Positions 34,040-47,300 of a stretch of 64,000 nucleotides of DNA are shown one piece after another. The notes beneath the pieces are model-generated. The model had not been told where the DNA came from. It did no database searches and saw nothing but the letters and a program-made list of their open reading frames with translations. Position 1 is the stretch's first letter, and each line of letters starts with the position of its first letter. Made by a program: the position numbers and the translations under genes. Source of the DNA: Ehretia macrophylla. Lineage: Eukaryota > Streptophyta > Magnoliopsida > Boraginales > Ehretiaceae. The stretch spans positions 652,501-716,500 of the forward strand of contig CM075768.1 in NCBI GenBank assembly GCA_037974665.1, written 5' to 3'.

Positions 34040-35880
34040 TGAGCAAATACCCAAAATAGTCTCAAATGTTTGCTCAGTTTGACATTTTGGTCCCTAATGA
34101 TCGCTATTCGGTCGGTCTATAAAAAGTGTGCAAAATTCAACCAAGTTTTAAAACCCACAAGTGCACGGATCTTTGCAGTGTAGTGTGCTTTGAGTGCGAG
34201 ATCGTATTCCACAAGGAGACTCCTAAGTTAGTTCAATGAAGAAGTGTGTGTGAAAATGATTAAGTGAGTGTTTGAAAAGTAACATATAGATTGGGTGGTT
34301 TATAAAATAAGAGAAAAGAAAGGTAACTAGTCTAGAGTTGGGATTGCAAATACAAAACAGTAGTATTTAAGCTCAGATTAGTACTAAGGCAAATGATCTA
34401 GGCTCAAAACTAGGATTTTCTAGTTCAATGTTGGGATTAGGCTATAAGCTCTTAGTCCTATTAATTATCTAAATCTAGTTAATTACCGGTTTAACCTCGA
34501 TTATAGGTGTCGTTCTATCTTCGAGTCCGTTATATAGGCGAAGTATAAATCTGTCCTTGTAATCACAAGTGACCAGGATAACAACTAAAAATGACAATTA
34601 ATAAACCCAAAAGTAAAAATCATGGTACAACCTATAATTTCTAGGAAGGTATAGTACAACCAGTACTTTCACCATTTAAGCATAGATATATGACACGTAA
34701 GCATACCTATCACTACATTAACTACAAGTATAATGAAATGGCAAGTAATCTGAAATAAAAATAAGCCACATATAACATCGAATTAAATCAGTCCAGATCC
34801 GAGATTGGTAAATCAAAAGACCATTAATGCATAATCATCAACACGAATTACACAAGCATTATAACAGTAATTACAATATTCAAATATAAAAGAGATTAAA
34901 GAGATGTTCTCCTATAAATGAAGTCGATATCGAGTCTGAGGTTGGGTTCCCGAGCACAGCTACGAGATTCCTCCATTTTCTCTGCTCGGTAATTCGAGCA
35001 TTACCTCCTCCGAATTTTACCCAATTGCTAAACTATTTACAAAAACATAATTAAAACTACCTAATTTTATAACTAAAAAAAATTAAAAACTAATTTAATA
35101 ATTAAAATGATATATTTTCTGCTGGGGCTTAAGGGGTATTTATAGGCAAAATTTTCAGAGGCGCGCTTCTGCTAGACCAATCAGATTGTGTAATTTTTTT
35201 TATCCACATGGACTAATCAAAAGGCGTGGAATGTTAATGAGGGGGCGCTTAGCATCCTTCTGCAGTCAATTTTGACTTTAACCGGTTTGTTGACCAAGGC
35301 TTTTCCAACGTTTTGAGTCCGATTTCACGCTTGGGTTGGCTAAATTCTTTCTCCATAAGCTCTATTAAACCACCGGTTCTTGAGTCTTCACTTTTGCCCA
35401 ACTCTTTTGACTTGCATTTTGATTTGTTTTGGACTATTATTCACTTTTAAAGATCAACCTACATTGCAGCAAAAATGTATAAGCGTTATATTTATTCCTC
35501 AAGTTAAGATGCAAATGTAGTAAAATACTGTGGTTTGAGTGCTGCATTTATAGCCATATCACCTAACATTTCAAAATGGATAGAACAGTGCCAAACATTT
35601 GATAGCCGTGACATGGTTAGTCCATATTCTTATTTCCGTTTAATTTTTAACGTCCAGAGCACGTGAGAGGCATGTGTGTTAATAAGTGTACAAATTCGGG
35701 TACTCACCCCAATTAGGGAAAATCTATCATATTTTCAGATTGACTAAATAGCTTTATCGATTTTAGATTGGGACTTTAACGCTTTCTAAAATGTTTGGGA
35801 CTATTTTGTCCATTTTGAAATGTTGAGGACCAAAATCTCAAACTGAGCAAATGTTTGGGACTATTTTGGGTATTTGCTCA
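34040..35880. mobile_element. MITE 2 (about 370 bp), split by an Athila-like solo LTR
   Basis: Inverted ends TGAGCAAATACCCAAAATAG, with a perfect 7-bp duplication AAGAAAT (34033-34039 and 35881-35887). Once the solo LTR at 34098-35561 is discounted, the arms pair over about 100 bp ('tttggtccctaacatttcaaaatgga' against 'tccattttgaaatgttgaggacc'). It landed in the right-hand target duplication of MITE 1. No coding capacity. Confidence 0.88.
34098..35561 (-). mobile_element. Athila-like solo LTR inside MITE 2
   Basis: 1464 bp, minus strand, begins TGATATGGCTATAAATG and ends TAGCGATCA. Flanked by perfect 5-bp repeats CCTAA (34093-34097 and 35562-35566). Same family as the 5' LTR of element H (61400-62947): they share the start, the end and the 'gtgcacttgtgg' region. 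No internal sequence. Confidence 0.93.
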
Positions 35881-36694
35881 AAGAAATAATATAAAGTTTG
35901 CTTAAATACATTGGGCATTTACTGAAGGTTCTCTTTTATGCAAAACACATATAGTGCAACATAAATATAAAGAATAATGCTATAAAAATTTAGAGAACCA
36001 TGAATCGAATCATCCAAACATGCACATAAAGTCGAAAACATATAACCAAGCTAAAGACGAATCTGAAATTTGTTTACTTCTTGAAGAACAAGTCGGATTC
36101 GATTGCTTGGATTGGAGACCACTCTACGATCTCACACATACCACATCAAGGCTAGAACGAGGCAAAACGAGCTCTTTCACGAGCTTCAATGGAAATGCGA
36201 ATCCCAAGGAAGAGAGAGGGAGAGGCGACCGAATTTTAGAGAGAGAGAGAGAGAGAGGCTGATTTTTGGTCTATTGTTCTAGGTTTTCTCTTTAAACAGT
36301 ATTTATAAGGTGCTTTGACTTTTCAATATTTTTACCTTGACCCCAGATCTTATGGGGTTCTCTAAATTTAGCTTATAACATTTTCTAATCAGCTATAAGT
36401 TAATTAGACATCAACCCACAATTAAATGACACTTAATTAATCATCAATTGAACTTATAAGCCAATTTTCCAAATTGCCCTTGACTCTAAATCAAACATTT
36501 GATTACCAAACATTCCCTCTCACTTGCATACTCAAATGGTTTCCCATTCTAACTATATGCAATCCATTATGTAATCGCTTCTAGATAGAATACGAGAAGG
36601 TCCTCGTGCTAGCATGACTTCTCCATTCTATCTCTCATAGTTCAACCCTTCAGCTTATGTGCGATCCTGTAGGTTCGAGTGCCAAGCCGGTAGT

Positions 36695-37117
36695 AGCTGG
36701 GACAAGTACCAATTAACCCATTTCCACTAGAACTCCTTCTAGTTGCTATTAATCGAGGTTGGCATCTAGTAATAATCCCTGGTGATCAGATGGCTCAAAT
36801 ACTTAATCCAAGCTTTCTTATGCAAGAACCTTTTGGCAACTAGTTAATGTACAGTCCATTTTTTTCACTAGATGCCCCGAGTTTGCCTTAGGGTATGGTT
36901 AATGTAGCTGGGACAAGTACCAATTAACTTATTTCTACTAGAACTCCTTTTAGTTGCTATTAATCGAGGTTGGCATCTAGCAACAATCCCTGGCGATCAG
37001 ATGGCTCGAATGCTTAATCCAAGCTTTCTTATACAAGAACCTTTTGGCGATTAGTTAACGTACAGTCCATTCCTTTCACTAGATGCCCCGAGTTTGCCTT
37101 AGGGTATGGTTTATGTC
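36695..37117. repeat. 211-bp tandem duplication in the LTR of G
   Basis: Units start 'agctgggacaagtaccaatt' at 36695 and 36906 and end 'ttagggtatggtt.atgt'. By eye they are about 93-95 percent identical. Confidence 0.92.
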
Positions 37118-37711
37118 ATGTTAGTCAAACCTTAATAGGCTTACTCCTATGTTCTATTGACTTTCCTTGTATGATCTAATCATACCACCATGGCCATGGA
37201 TTTCTGTCAATATCTTTATGAGATGACATAAGACACACTCTCTTTCATCCAGAGTAGTGGATCATCACAGCGACACTCACTAGTTTCGTAAGTACTTGAC
37301 TGTACCCGAATCCTTATTAAAGCAGGTCTTATCTTCCTCCCTTTTGTCTAGGGTCAAAGTACAATGAGTTGCTTGCAAGCTACTATGGTACCCTAAAGTT
37401 AGAGGAATACTTTGCACAACTATCACTTGAGAACCTTCTCATTGACTAAGGTGGATGAAGCCCCCATTGAGTACTCTCTATGGATCATGTCCGATGTACA
37501 TATCTCTATATGCACCCATGCATTAGCCTTGATATCTCATGCCACTTGGTTGATGAGATAAACCTTGATGGAGCAAACTACATGTCAGTCTTGCCGGATT
37601 GATCAATGCTCAGTCTTGATGAATTTTTACAACCTAGGATAGGTTTTAAGTATGTCTTAGATGTCGATTCTCATCAACCATAAGCTCTTATGGTTAGAAC
37701 CTATACCGACA

Positions 37712-40325
37712 TGTCACGCCCCAACTCGACCCCCCTTAAGATCAGTCAGGACGCAACGGAATTTTGGCATTATAACGATTGTAACCTGGATACCGAGGCT
37801 TTAAACCAACCTCTTCGAAACTCATACATCCAACTACACAATAATTCAACAATTAACAACACAACCACAACATACAATATAACCATATTACACAATTATC
37901 ATTCCTTCACCAACCCATTCATAGTTATACGCCTCCGTTCCAACTTAGTACATAGGCTATACATACATTTCAAAATAGATTATAGACCAACTTAGTAATC
38001 TAAACATGATCAAAAGAAAGACTACTAAACCATCATACATAAGTCTTTATATTAAGGTAGGTTATACAATACATTGTTTTACAACAACTAAAATAATTTC
38101 ATGGCAATGACTCCTGCACATAAGACTCATCCACAAAAGGCACATTTTCCTCTTCAAGAGGCACGTTCCCGTAGTCAGGCTCAGTAACACCTGCATGCAT
38201 GCAATAATTAAGAGTGAGCTTATATAAAACAAGCTCAGTGAGGATCCGATAAATCTCTAACAATATTTACTATACTCCTTAGAAATGATCCTTTGAGCAG
38301 TAAACACACAATAAACATCAATAACAATATAAACACATAAACTATAATGACCATTCAATAAAGGATACTCTAGTTGGTGTAGCTCCAAACGCCATCACGA
38401 TCTCAACCAACTTCTTATCACCCCCATGACACACATACCCGAGGTACCTCACTAACCCTGCCCTCCATGGCATCTCCGCCTATGCGAGATGAGGGTAACC
38501 TCTGGTAGTCATGCCGTTATTATCCCGGCAGCCCGATACTGCCCGAGAGGTGGAACACACACACCAAGACTCAGCAATAAAATAAACATTCACATCACAA
38601 GAGGACAACCTTTTCCGTTGACTATCTCCCGGTTCATCAATAATCAATATTCAATAATCAATAATCAATAATCAATAATGCATCAATCAATTAATAACAT
38701 TAAAACAACACAACATCCATTAATCAATTAACGACTAAACAACTAAGTTAGATGACAAAGTAGGCCATCCAACTTAACATGAATTAAACACACAATCAAA
38801 CCTTAATCTAACCATCAACAACTCACAATTCAATCACTCAAACACTACCCAATCATCTAAAGGCATAATTCAATACTTTAAAGAAAGACAACCTAAACTT
38901 CAAATAATCATATCTTACATTCTACTAATCTAAACAACTCCAAATCAGTTTCTATCACTCACCCATTCAATCAACTACATTAGACATCTCGGAAACCAAC
39001 CAAAACATATCCAAATTAAGCCCAACAGCCCTAAAACCTCAATGCACCTAGGCTGAAATTTCTGAATTTTTGCACCAACATCACAATCAAAATTTCGGCA
39101 TTACAACAGTACTACCCCACATTTTACAAACTTTTACAAATCGACGGCAATCGATTCCAACCACCACAACTCAAAATAATCAACAAATAGCCAAACTATC
39201 AACTTTAAATACCCAAAAATAAAAATTTATGCTACAACGGTTCAAATCTTATAAGAAAATATATAATCGATCCTTAGCATGCACTGAGCAATCATATAAC
39301 TTCAAATTAACATTCTAACGGTTCAATATTCAATTATACGCAAAAATACAAAAGATGACTTTTGAGATCTAGAATTTTTCTCTTACCTTTGATGTGTTTT
39401 GATGCAAGAAAGATGTAGAATGGTTGCCCAACAAGTGAAATCAAGCTTTGAATGAAGTGATTTGAACTTGAATTGCAAAATCTATGAGAAAAATGCTTTG
39501 AAAAGCCTTGAAAATGCCTTCTTTCTTCTCCCTCATGTATTTTCGGTAATGTGTGTGTTAAATGAGTGTGTTTTGTGAGCTTTTAATGTGTGTTGATGAT
39601 ATATTAAGCAAAAGTCAAACAAATAAAAGAAAGTCAAAGTTGACACTTAGTTATTTTTAGTGTTTTCTTGTCTTTTAATTCCATTTTAGACTATTTCTTG
39701 CTCAAAACATTAATTTAACACTTAGACTATTTTAAGTAGCTTATTTTTAGGTGACAAGAGTTTTCTTATGCAAAGACTTTCACCCGACTCAGCTAAAAAC
39801 ACGATTTTTGCAAAAGAAGGTGAAAAGTCATATTATTTGTTTTTAAATGTCTTTTGAATGCACAATTAATCTAAAATCATTTAATACCACATATAAATAC
39901 ATTTATATTAATATATACTAGGTTAACGAAATTCAATGCAAGAATCGGGTTTAGAAGAAATTACTATTTGGCTTAAAAATGCTACTTTTCGCCTGAAAAG
40001 TCTATTTAAATTACTATTCTGTTTTAGAATCAATTTTTATCAAATATGGGTCTATTAATAATATAGGACTAGGTTTTAAGACGTTTAAAACACCTTTGTA
40101 AAAATTTTAGCGGACAGGTGTTCAAATACCATTCACAAAAATCATTGATAAAATTTCTGATTCCGTTTTTGATGAAAATTTCATAAATGCACACATAGCA
40201 TGTATTAGGAATATAAATCAAATATTTAGCACATTCTAACTCATATAACACATAAACAGGTCAAATCACGCACATTGAGGCAAAGACATGCAAATCGAGG
40301 TAAAGATGAAAACTGGGGTTTCACA
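37712..40325 (-). mobile_element. Solo LTR E2 inside the LTR of G
   Basis: 2614 bp, plus-strand ends TGTCACGCCCC...GGGGTTTCACA, with perfect 5-bp repeats CGACA (37707-37711 and 40326-40330). Same family as E1 but clearly diverged from it. Contains an ATAATCA-rich microsatellite near 38636-38690. No internal region. Confidence 0.93.
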
Positions 40326-40517
40326 CGACATATCCAACAGCTTTATCAATTATACATAATATGCAGTTAGACGATATTTGAATGTATAATAGATAAAGAC
40401 AAAAGGCCATATGGTACTTTTATTAGATTAAAACTTCATAATAAAGATTGTTTCGTTACACAAATATCCCTATCATCCTGCATCGAATGATTGGCTTTAA
40501 GGGCATATTCCTAACAA

Positions 40518-41036
40518 TCTCCCACTTGCACTCACAGCCAATCCTTTTGGTATCTAATACCCATCTTGGATCTTTGGCAGTCAAACTCCTTTGACCCTAA
40601 GGCTTTAGTGAATGGGTCTGCCAAATTTTCTTTACCATCTATCTTCTCTATCCGTATATCTTCCCTTTCTATGATCTCTCAGATCAAGTAAAAATGATGC
40701 AAAATGTGTTTGGTTTTTTGATGAGACCTTGGTTCCTTGGCCTGAGCGATCACTTCAGCGTTATCACAGAACAACGTCACTAGTGTATCACTATCTGAAA
40801 CTATACCTAGTTCAAAGATGAACTTTCGTAACCAAACAACCTCCTTTGCAGTATCGTATGATGCAATATATTTTGCCTCGGTCACTGAATCAGCCATAAC
40901 ACTTTATTTAGAACTCTTCCAACTTACTACGACACCATTCATGGTGAACACAAAACCTGACATCAATTTGCTATCATCTTGGTTTGATTCAAAGCTAGAG
41001 TCAGTGTAACCCTCAAGCTTTAAGTTTGACGCTTCA
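40518..41036 (-). pseudogene. Copia RNase H remains of element G
   Basis: Minus strand: GYTDSSFESNQDD-like start, then TEAKYIASYDTAKEVVWLRK and CDNAEVIAQAKEP...KTKHI, the standard Copia RNase H blocks. It ends just before the purine tract and LTR at 40517. Interrupted at its upstream side by element A (target duplication CTTCA). A fossil. Confidence 0.88.
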
Positions 41037-43771
41037 TGTGATAACCCGAACCCGGCACACATTAAATGGCATTTAACTGCATTTAATTAAGTGTTTAATT
41101 AGTTAAATCATCCATTTTGCACTATTTTGATATTTCTTTTAAAAAAATATTCAAATAATTTTTATATTGATTAATTTAAAAGATTTTTACCTATTTTTAT
41201 TGTTTATAGTAATTGAATTTATTTTCTTGTATTTAATTAAGTGTCATCTTAAATGTTAGTATTTAATTGCATTTGATTACGTGTTTATATTAACTTGTTC
41301 ATTCGTATCTTAGCATTAATTTCATAATTCTTTAAAATATTCTAGAAATAGTTAAATTATTTATTTTTAAATGAATATTGATTATTTTGATTATTTTAAT
41401 TATCGGTTTTATTTTCTTGCATTTAATTACTCGATTTTCAATTAATTGAGAAAAGTAACTCCAAGCTAGAGTGAATTTTAAACTAAATTACTTTTCAAAA
41501 ATTATATTTTTAAGAAATTGTTTATCATTCTAATAGTGATCGTTTATTGACCGTTTGATCGAAGCGCATAAAAAACGAGAGTTAGAGAAATATTTCTCGG
41601 ATTTTGTGAATAGTATTTCTAGTTTTATTTAATTAGTTTTTAGTTGATTTGCATTAAATTGCATTGTTTTAACTTGAATTAAATTAAATGGCATCAAAAT
41701 AAGCTAATTTGACCATTTTTAACTTGATTTTGACCAAGCTTTTTGCCTTTGACCATTTTTCTCTAAGTTGTCATCTTTTATAAAACAAAAGAAAAGAAAA
41801 AGAAATAAAAACAAGGCAAAATACTCCATGGAGGCTGAAACTCCATGGAGCAAAAGAAGAAAATTTTCTTTTCATTTTTCTTCTATGATTTTGCTTGGAA
41901 TCGCTCCGGGAATGTTGCTAGGGCATCTACAACCTCTCATCTTCAATCATTGTGAGGGTTTTCACGTTTTTGTGCATTTATATTCGAATTTGATTTTTGA
42001 TTCAATTTCTTAGATTTGATATTTAATGCGTTATAATACTTGAAATTGCTTGGAATTGCCTCTTTAGGGTTCGTAGAGCATTGCTTGTTAGTTATTTAAC
42101 AATTTTTACGGCTAGAAACGCAAATTGAAATTGGGGAAGAACAATGAATAGTATTTTTGAATAGTAAAACCCTAGATTATCAGAATTTTGATTCGAATTG
42201 CGATTTCTTGATTTGGATAGGTGCCATTAATGATAGAAAGATAAAATGTGCAATAAAAACGAACCGACCTTTGTTAAAATTGAAAATTAGACAAAGAAAC
42301 GTAAATGGGCCGTTTGACCAAGAGTTGACCGTGCTCGAATTGAGTTGGGGGTTTTGATATTGAGGGCATGGAAACACGTTTGGCGCTACTGTGGCATTGA
42401 TTGAGTGACCGGTTAGCATAGTTGTAGTTCAAACGCAGTAGGTGGACTTTCGAGCTTCGGTTGGGAAAATGAAGTTTCGTGACATAGGAACGTGCCTTGT
42501 AGTGCCTAAGTAAATGTGGTGAAATCGGTTTCCTAATTCCGTAGCTCGTTTACTCGTAATTGCCTTTGGAAGTTAAAGATTGAATAGTGATATTTGTCGT
42601 TTTCGTGTTTGAACTGCTATTACTTGTTTAGTTGATGTTATTGTTGATATTAATGATAATCATGCTTGAAAAGTTAGTTGAATGCTAATATTGATTGTAA
42701 ATGCTTGATATCTTGTATATCGCCACTAATCTGTACTTTCGTGCTATCGCTCGTTTATTGCTTGTATCTCGTATTGCATTGCATAGTGTCAGGTGCGTGA
42801 GTGATAGGCCTCTCTGGGTAGTCTCGGGCTGCCAGGGTTGGTTTCCTATGGTTCCGTGTCCTATTCCCATTCTCGCTAGGGGTGCCGCCCTGGGAGATTT
42901 GGGTCGTAGAAGTGTCGGGGTACATCCGGAGTACACCCAGTGGATGTTATAAGGTGGTTGCGCGCTTATTGTCATCGTTGTCAACATCAAGCTCGAGATT
43001 GATGTATTGCTCGTGAAATGGTACATTGCTCGTATGAGTGAACCGTGACCTTCAAAGTGTGGTATAGCTTTGAATGGTTGTGTTAATGCTTTCTTTAATT
43101 GTTTATTGTATTGTCGTTTATATTGAATGCTTTCTTATTGATTATATTGCTTGACTGTACCTATTTGCATTGCACGATCTTCTTTCTCTCCACCTCGATA
43201 TCTGTTTCGCCCTCACTGAGTATACGTGTTGTGTATACTCACTCCTCACCACCACATTTCAGGAAATACCATGTTAGCTGGAAAGTTCATGGTTATATGA
43301 TAGATCGTGCTTGAAGAGTTGCCTTGCGTACTATGTGGCTTGAGTTGTCCAAGATGCAAAGATGTAAGTTTCATGTGTTGTATTTATTTAATGTTAAAAG
43401 GAATGTAATTTAAGTTTAACTAGATTATTGAAGTGGTATGATAAGTTAGTTTATGTATTCAGTTAGTATAGTTTAACTTCAATGCATGTTTGCATTGCTT
43501 AAGGAAAAGAGTTAGAATAGTCTGGGTACTTGGAAATATGTACATTTGCTGTGTTTAATTGTTGAGAACCGAGGCTCGGATGGCCTTGAGGAATTGTGAA
43601 TGGTTGGACACGGTACTGGTCCACTTATATGCTGTCGCAGGTTTGCATTTTTGCCTAGAAACAGGGGAGACTCCGTCCGTTTTCCCTAAATTTTATGCCC
43701 GAGTTTGGAATTGGGTTGCGATTAGATTGATTAATAGAACTCCCGGTCTCGAGAGGGATCGAGGTGTTACA
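41037..43771 (+). repeat. 5' LTR of element A
   Basis: 2735 bp. Very AT-rich first 0.8 kb, then a GC-richer core near 42780-42950 (gggtacatccggagtacacc-like), the TTGCATTGCACG box at 43165-43176 and the CCTCACTGAG box near 43193. Confidence 0.93.
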
Positions 43772-43776
43772 GGTGG

Positions 43777-46256
43777 TGTAACGCCCCGATCCCTCACGAG
43801 ACCGGAGGCTCTAATAACCATGCTATTCTCAACCCAATACCAAACCCGGTCAAAAAATTTTAGGAAAAAACGGACAGAGTTTCTCCTGTACTATGGACAT
43901 TCTGAAAACCTGTAAACTCTCAAATAAGATAACTACAAGGTAAACAAACTTTTCATGGCTAAATATTTAAAGATTCAAGGCCATCCAAGCCTTGAAGCAA
44001 ACAACAGTTCCAAAACCACACAAGCATGCAAGTAACTTGTTTATAATATAGTCTAATAACCATGCCATTCTAGGATAACATTAAAACATACTTAGAGATA
44101 AAATATTCTACACTAAGCCATTCACTCCCAAGCATGCAAAGCAACTAGAAATAGAAATATAAGTTATTACAAGCCATAGAATTACCACTGCTACTACATT
44201 ATCATACTTCTAGCTTACATATTACTCACATCCATACATGAGCTTTAAGGCCCCAAAATAGATTATACATAGAACAACAAATTCTTCACATAGCAACCAG
44301 AAAGCACATCCGCCTCAGACAAATATCACACAGCAGCTAAGGCAACTCCACCAACTGTGCCACCTGAAACATGTTAGCGAGGTATGAGCAACCACTGTTG
44401 CCCAGTGAGGGATATAGTCCCGGGGTGTGCAATGCAACAGATAATACAATTATGCAACAGTATCACTTAGACAATTTAAGAAACAATGATAACTTAAGTA
44501 ACCACACATTTAAAAGGATACATTTCACACAATCCCCTATACACCAATCTTCACAGGTCTTCAATCACGATCCACGAACCACGAGCACGATCACGATAAG
44601 CCGGCATAACCCCAATCACTCCAGTGGGTGTACTCCGGATGTACCCCGAATCCTACGACCCAACATCCCCTGGCAATCTCCGGACCAGGCGAATGAGGGA
44701 ATAGGGCACGGAGTTTGAATATCCACCGGCAAGCCCTCTGCCGCCCAGCCGATATTCAACACATCCGCCCCTGACACTATGGTTGCGCAACCACTATGCA
44801 ATGCACTTAACGATGGCAAGTTAATAGCAATAATATAAGCATTAACACATGTGAGGATCAACAAAGTAGGTTGACCTCGATGCAATTAGGATAGAAGCAA
44901 ATATAGAAGCTAATAAGCAGTTTACAAATGAACATATACAAAATAAGCATAGGATTATACCAAAAGCTCCAAATCAACTTAATATCACATATAAACACTC
45001 AAGAAGTCATGCCGTGGGTTTAGAAATGTGAGACAAACGAAATTGCACTTAAACCCCTTTATTTTACATACTATTTCTCTTCCAAACCAAAGTTAATGAT
45101 TTCATTTTCAAAGGAAACTCTCCCAACCTTCTAACTAACCCTCAAGGTACCCTCTCAACCCTCTAACTCATTCAAATGCCCGCGTTTACCCCGAAAGCCC
45201 CAAATTCCCTCTTATGGATTTAAACTACGCGTACATTGTCCGGGCTTCAAACAAGGGATATCAAGGCATCTATAGCACCTAGATAGCCTAAGGATACTAG
45301 AATTGAAGCCCGAATCCACCCGGATTCGCATTAACCCCGAAAGCCCCAACTTAAAGTCGGCTATTCTCCATTTTTAGGCGATTTAAGGGCAATGCAAGTG
45401 TACGGGGCTATTTAATTATCTTCACTAGTACCTAAGGCATCAATTAGAAGCATTAATTCAAGCCAATTCGAGCAATTACACAAAACCCTAGAAAAAACAT
45501 CACTATTCACCCTAAAAATCAAACTAACGATTCTAACCATTTAAATTGCGAAACGACAGTTCAAAAGTGTTCTCTAGCATTCATATAGATAGTATATTAG
45601 CATAGATAACAATTATAATGGCATATGATCATATTTTCAACAAATCAATAAATGAGCAACTATTTAAAAATGCAAAAACAAGTCATAAAATCCCTCACCA
45701 CTACGCGTAGGAGCACCTAGGAACCTTGCAAACACCCTACACTAGTTGTTCAAGGCTTGGAGAGGCTTGGTGAGCAAAATCTCTCCTTTTTCTTCCCTAG
45801 CTGCTGTCGGGTTTGGCTCCTGCTTTTCCAGCTTTTTATTTATTTATTTTTTCATTTTGTGAGCTTAAGTGATATAATAAGGGGTTAAGTTGAGGTGGGG
45901 TCCTTTGGGTGCTTAAGTTATCTAATAATATGCGCGTTGCTAGCTCCAAAACGAGCTTAGATGGTAAAATATATGCTAGCTAATTAATTACTTAAGTTAG
46001 TTACGTAACACTATTCACTTGACTTCTAAAATTATTTTCTAAACGAGCCCTCCTAACGCCTTTAGCTCAAACGCACATTTTTCCCACTCCTTTTACAATT
46101 AATATGATTTAATAAAAATGCTAATTCACTAATAGATTGCAGTTTAAAAACAGAGTGAATAGTAGTCACATAAGTCAGTTAGTAAAATACAGAAGCAAAT
46201 GCGTAAACAAGGGATGCAACAGTAATTGAATGCATGGCTAAATCTCGGGCGTCACA
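43777..46256 (-). repeat. 3' LTR of element C
   Basis: 2480 bp, same family as solo LTR F. Plus-strand ends TGTAACGCCCC and GGGCGTCACA. Confidence 0.95.
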
Positions 46257-47300
46257 TCCTCTCCCCCTTAAACAAATTGCGTCCACGCAATTCTTCTTCA
46301 CAAGAGAACTCCGCATCAACTGGAAACCAACTCCGATTATTCGTCATCAGTTGCTAAGCAAGAATACCATACACGAATTCTCGTGGGAGCTCATTAAGAA
46401 ATCCCAGTTGTATTGTCTGCGAACCTCACGTAATAAGGCCAAATAAAGGCTCCAATAGAGATGCTACTTCGAAATCCAAATAAGAATCCCGCTGGCACGA
46501 ATACCATAGAAAAATAGAATCCCAACTAACAATGGCGAGAAAATACCAATAAGAATTTAGAGTACAAATACAGAAGATAATTCCATATAATAAGGCTGAT
46601 TAGAATCCCAAACTAAGTCTTCCGAGTAATACCAGCAAGAAAATACTAGAAGGATACTCAATAAGAAAACCGAGAGAACGGTCATATAGAAATCCCAAAG
46701 GAAGCCATTCATTTCTGACTACTGAGCGTAGAAGAATGCCTTGGAAGAAATCCCAATAACTAAGCTCTGCTTACAACATTCTTATTCCTGCTAATCCATA
46801 CAACTTGGAGGGCTTGTTGCTAATCAGTTCTCTTCAGGGGGAGGAAGAAGTCTTTCTTACCATTTCAACGGGACATGTATGAATGCCAAGATATCACATT
46901 TACACATATATGTTTTAAACTATTATGCAAACATGTTTATATAAGAGTTTATGAAACAGTGTAATCATCAAAGTCATTCAAGCACGATAATCAAGTCAAG
47001 CATAACACAACTCAATCAAAGACATTCAAATACAGACATTACAAGCAACAGTTCAAGCAATTAATAATTCACGAAGTCAATTTGATGCATAACTAGCCAC
47101 TTTACTTCACTTAGCACACATTTAGCACGTAACACATAATTATATTACATAGGTGCACACATTCAATACAAGACACACAATCAAACATGCAGGCATACAC
47201 TTTTAAGACACACACTTAATCAAGCACACACGCAAGGGTTACTACCCGACAGGCCGAGGACCCTGTCCCGGCTTAGAGCTAACTAAGCTCTGATACCACC
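46257..47300 (-). other. Interior of element C, non-coding
   Basis: 1044 bp with no coding domain. On minus it shows the same degenerate 'ggnattcttattgg' texture as A and B, and ends with hairpin AATTGCG-TGGA-CGCAATT (46275-46292 on plus) followed by the purine tract. Confidence 0.85.

Larger units (their letters stand above)
35888..40517 (-). repeat. 3' LTR of element G, carrying solo LTR E2
   Basis: About 2 kb of LTR once E2 is excluded. On minus, a TATA-like 'cttataaatactg' near 36300 is followed by a CT-rich stretch (GA tract on plus, 36239-36257), consistent with a transcription start. Contains a 211-bp tandem duplication. No host gene in this stretch. Confidence 0.7.

Noticed and set aside
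36020-36262. 80-codon frame ending in an Arg/Glu repeat
   Set aside because: The end is the GA microsatellite at 36239-36257 read as codons, inside the LTR of G, on the opposite strand to that element.
41768-42013. 81-codon frame repeated at 59090-59275
   Set aside because: Both lie at matching positions in the two LTRs of element A. LTR sequence, not a gene.
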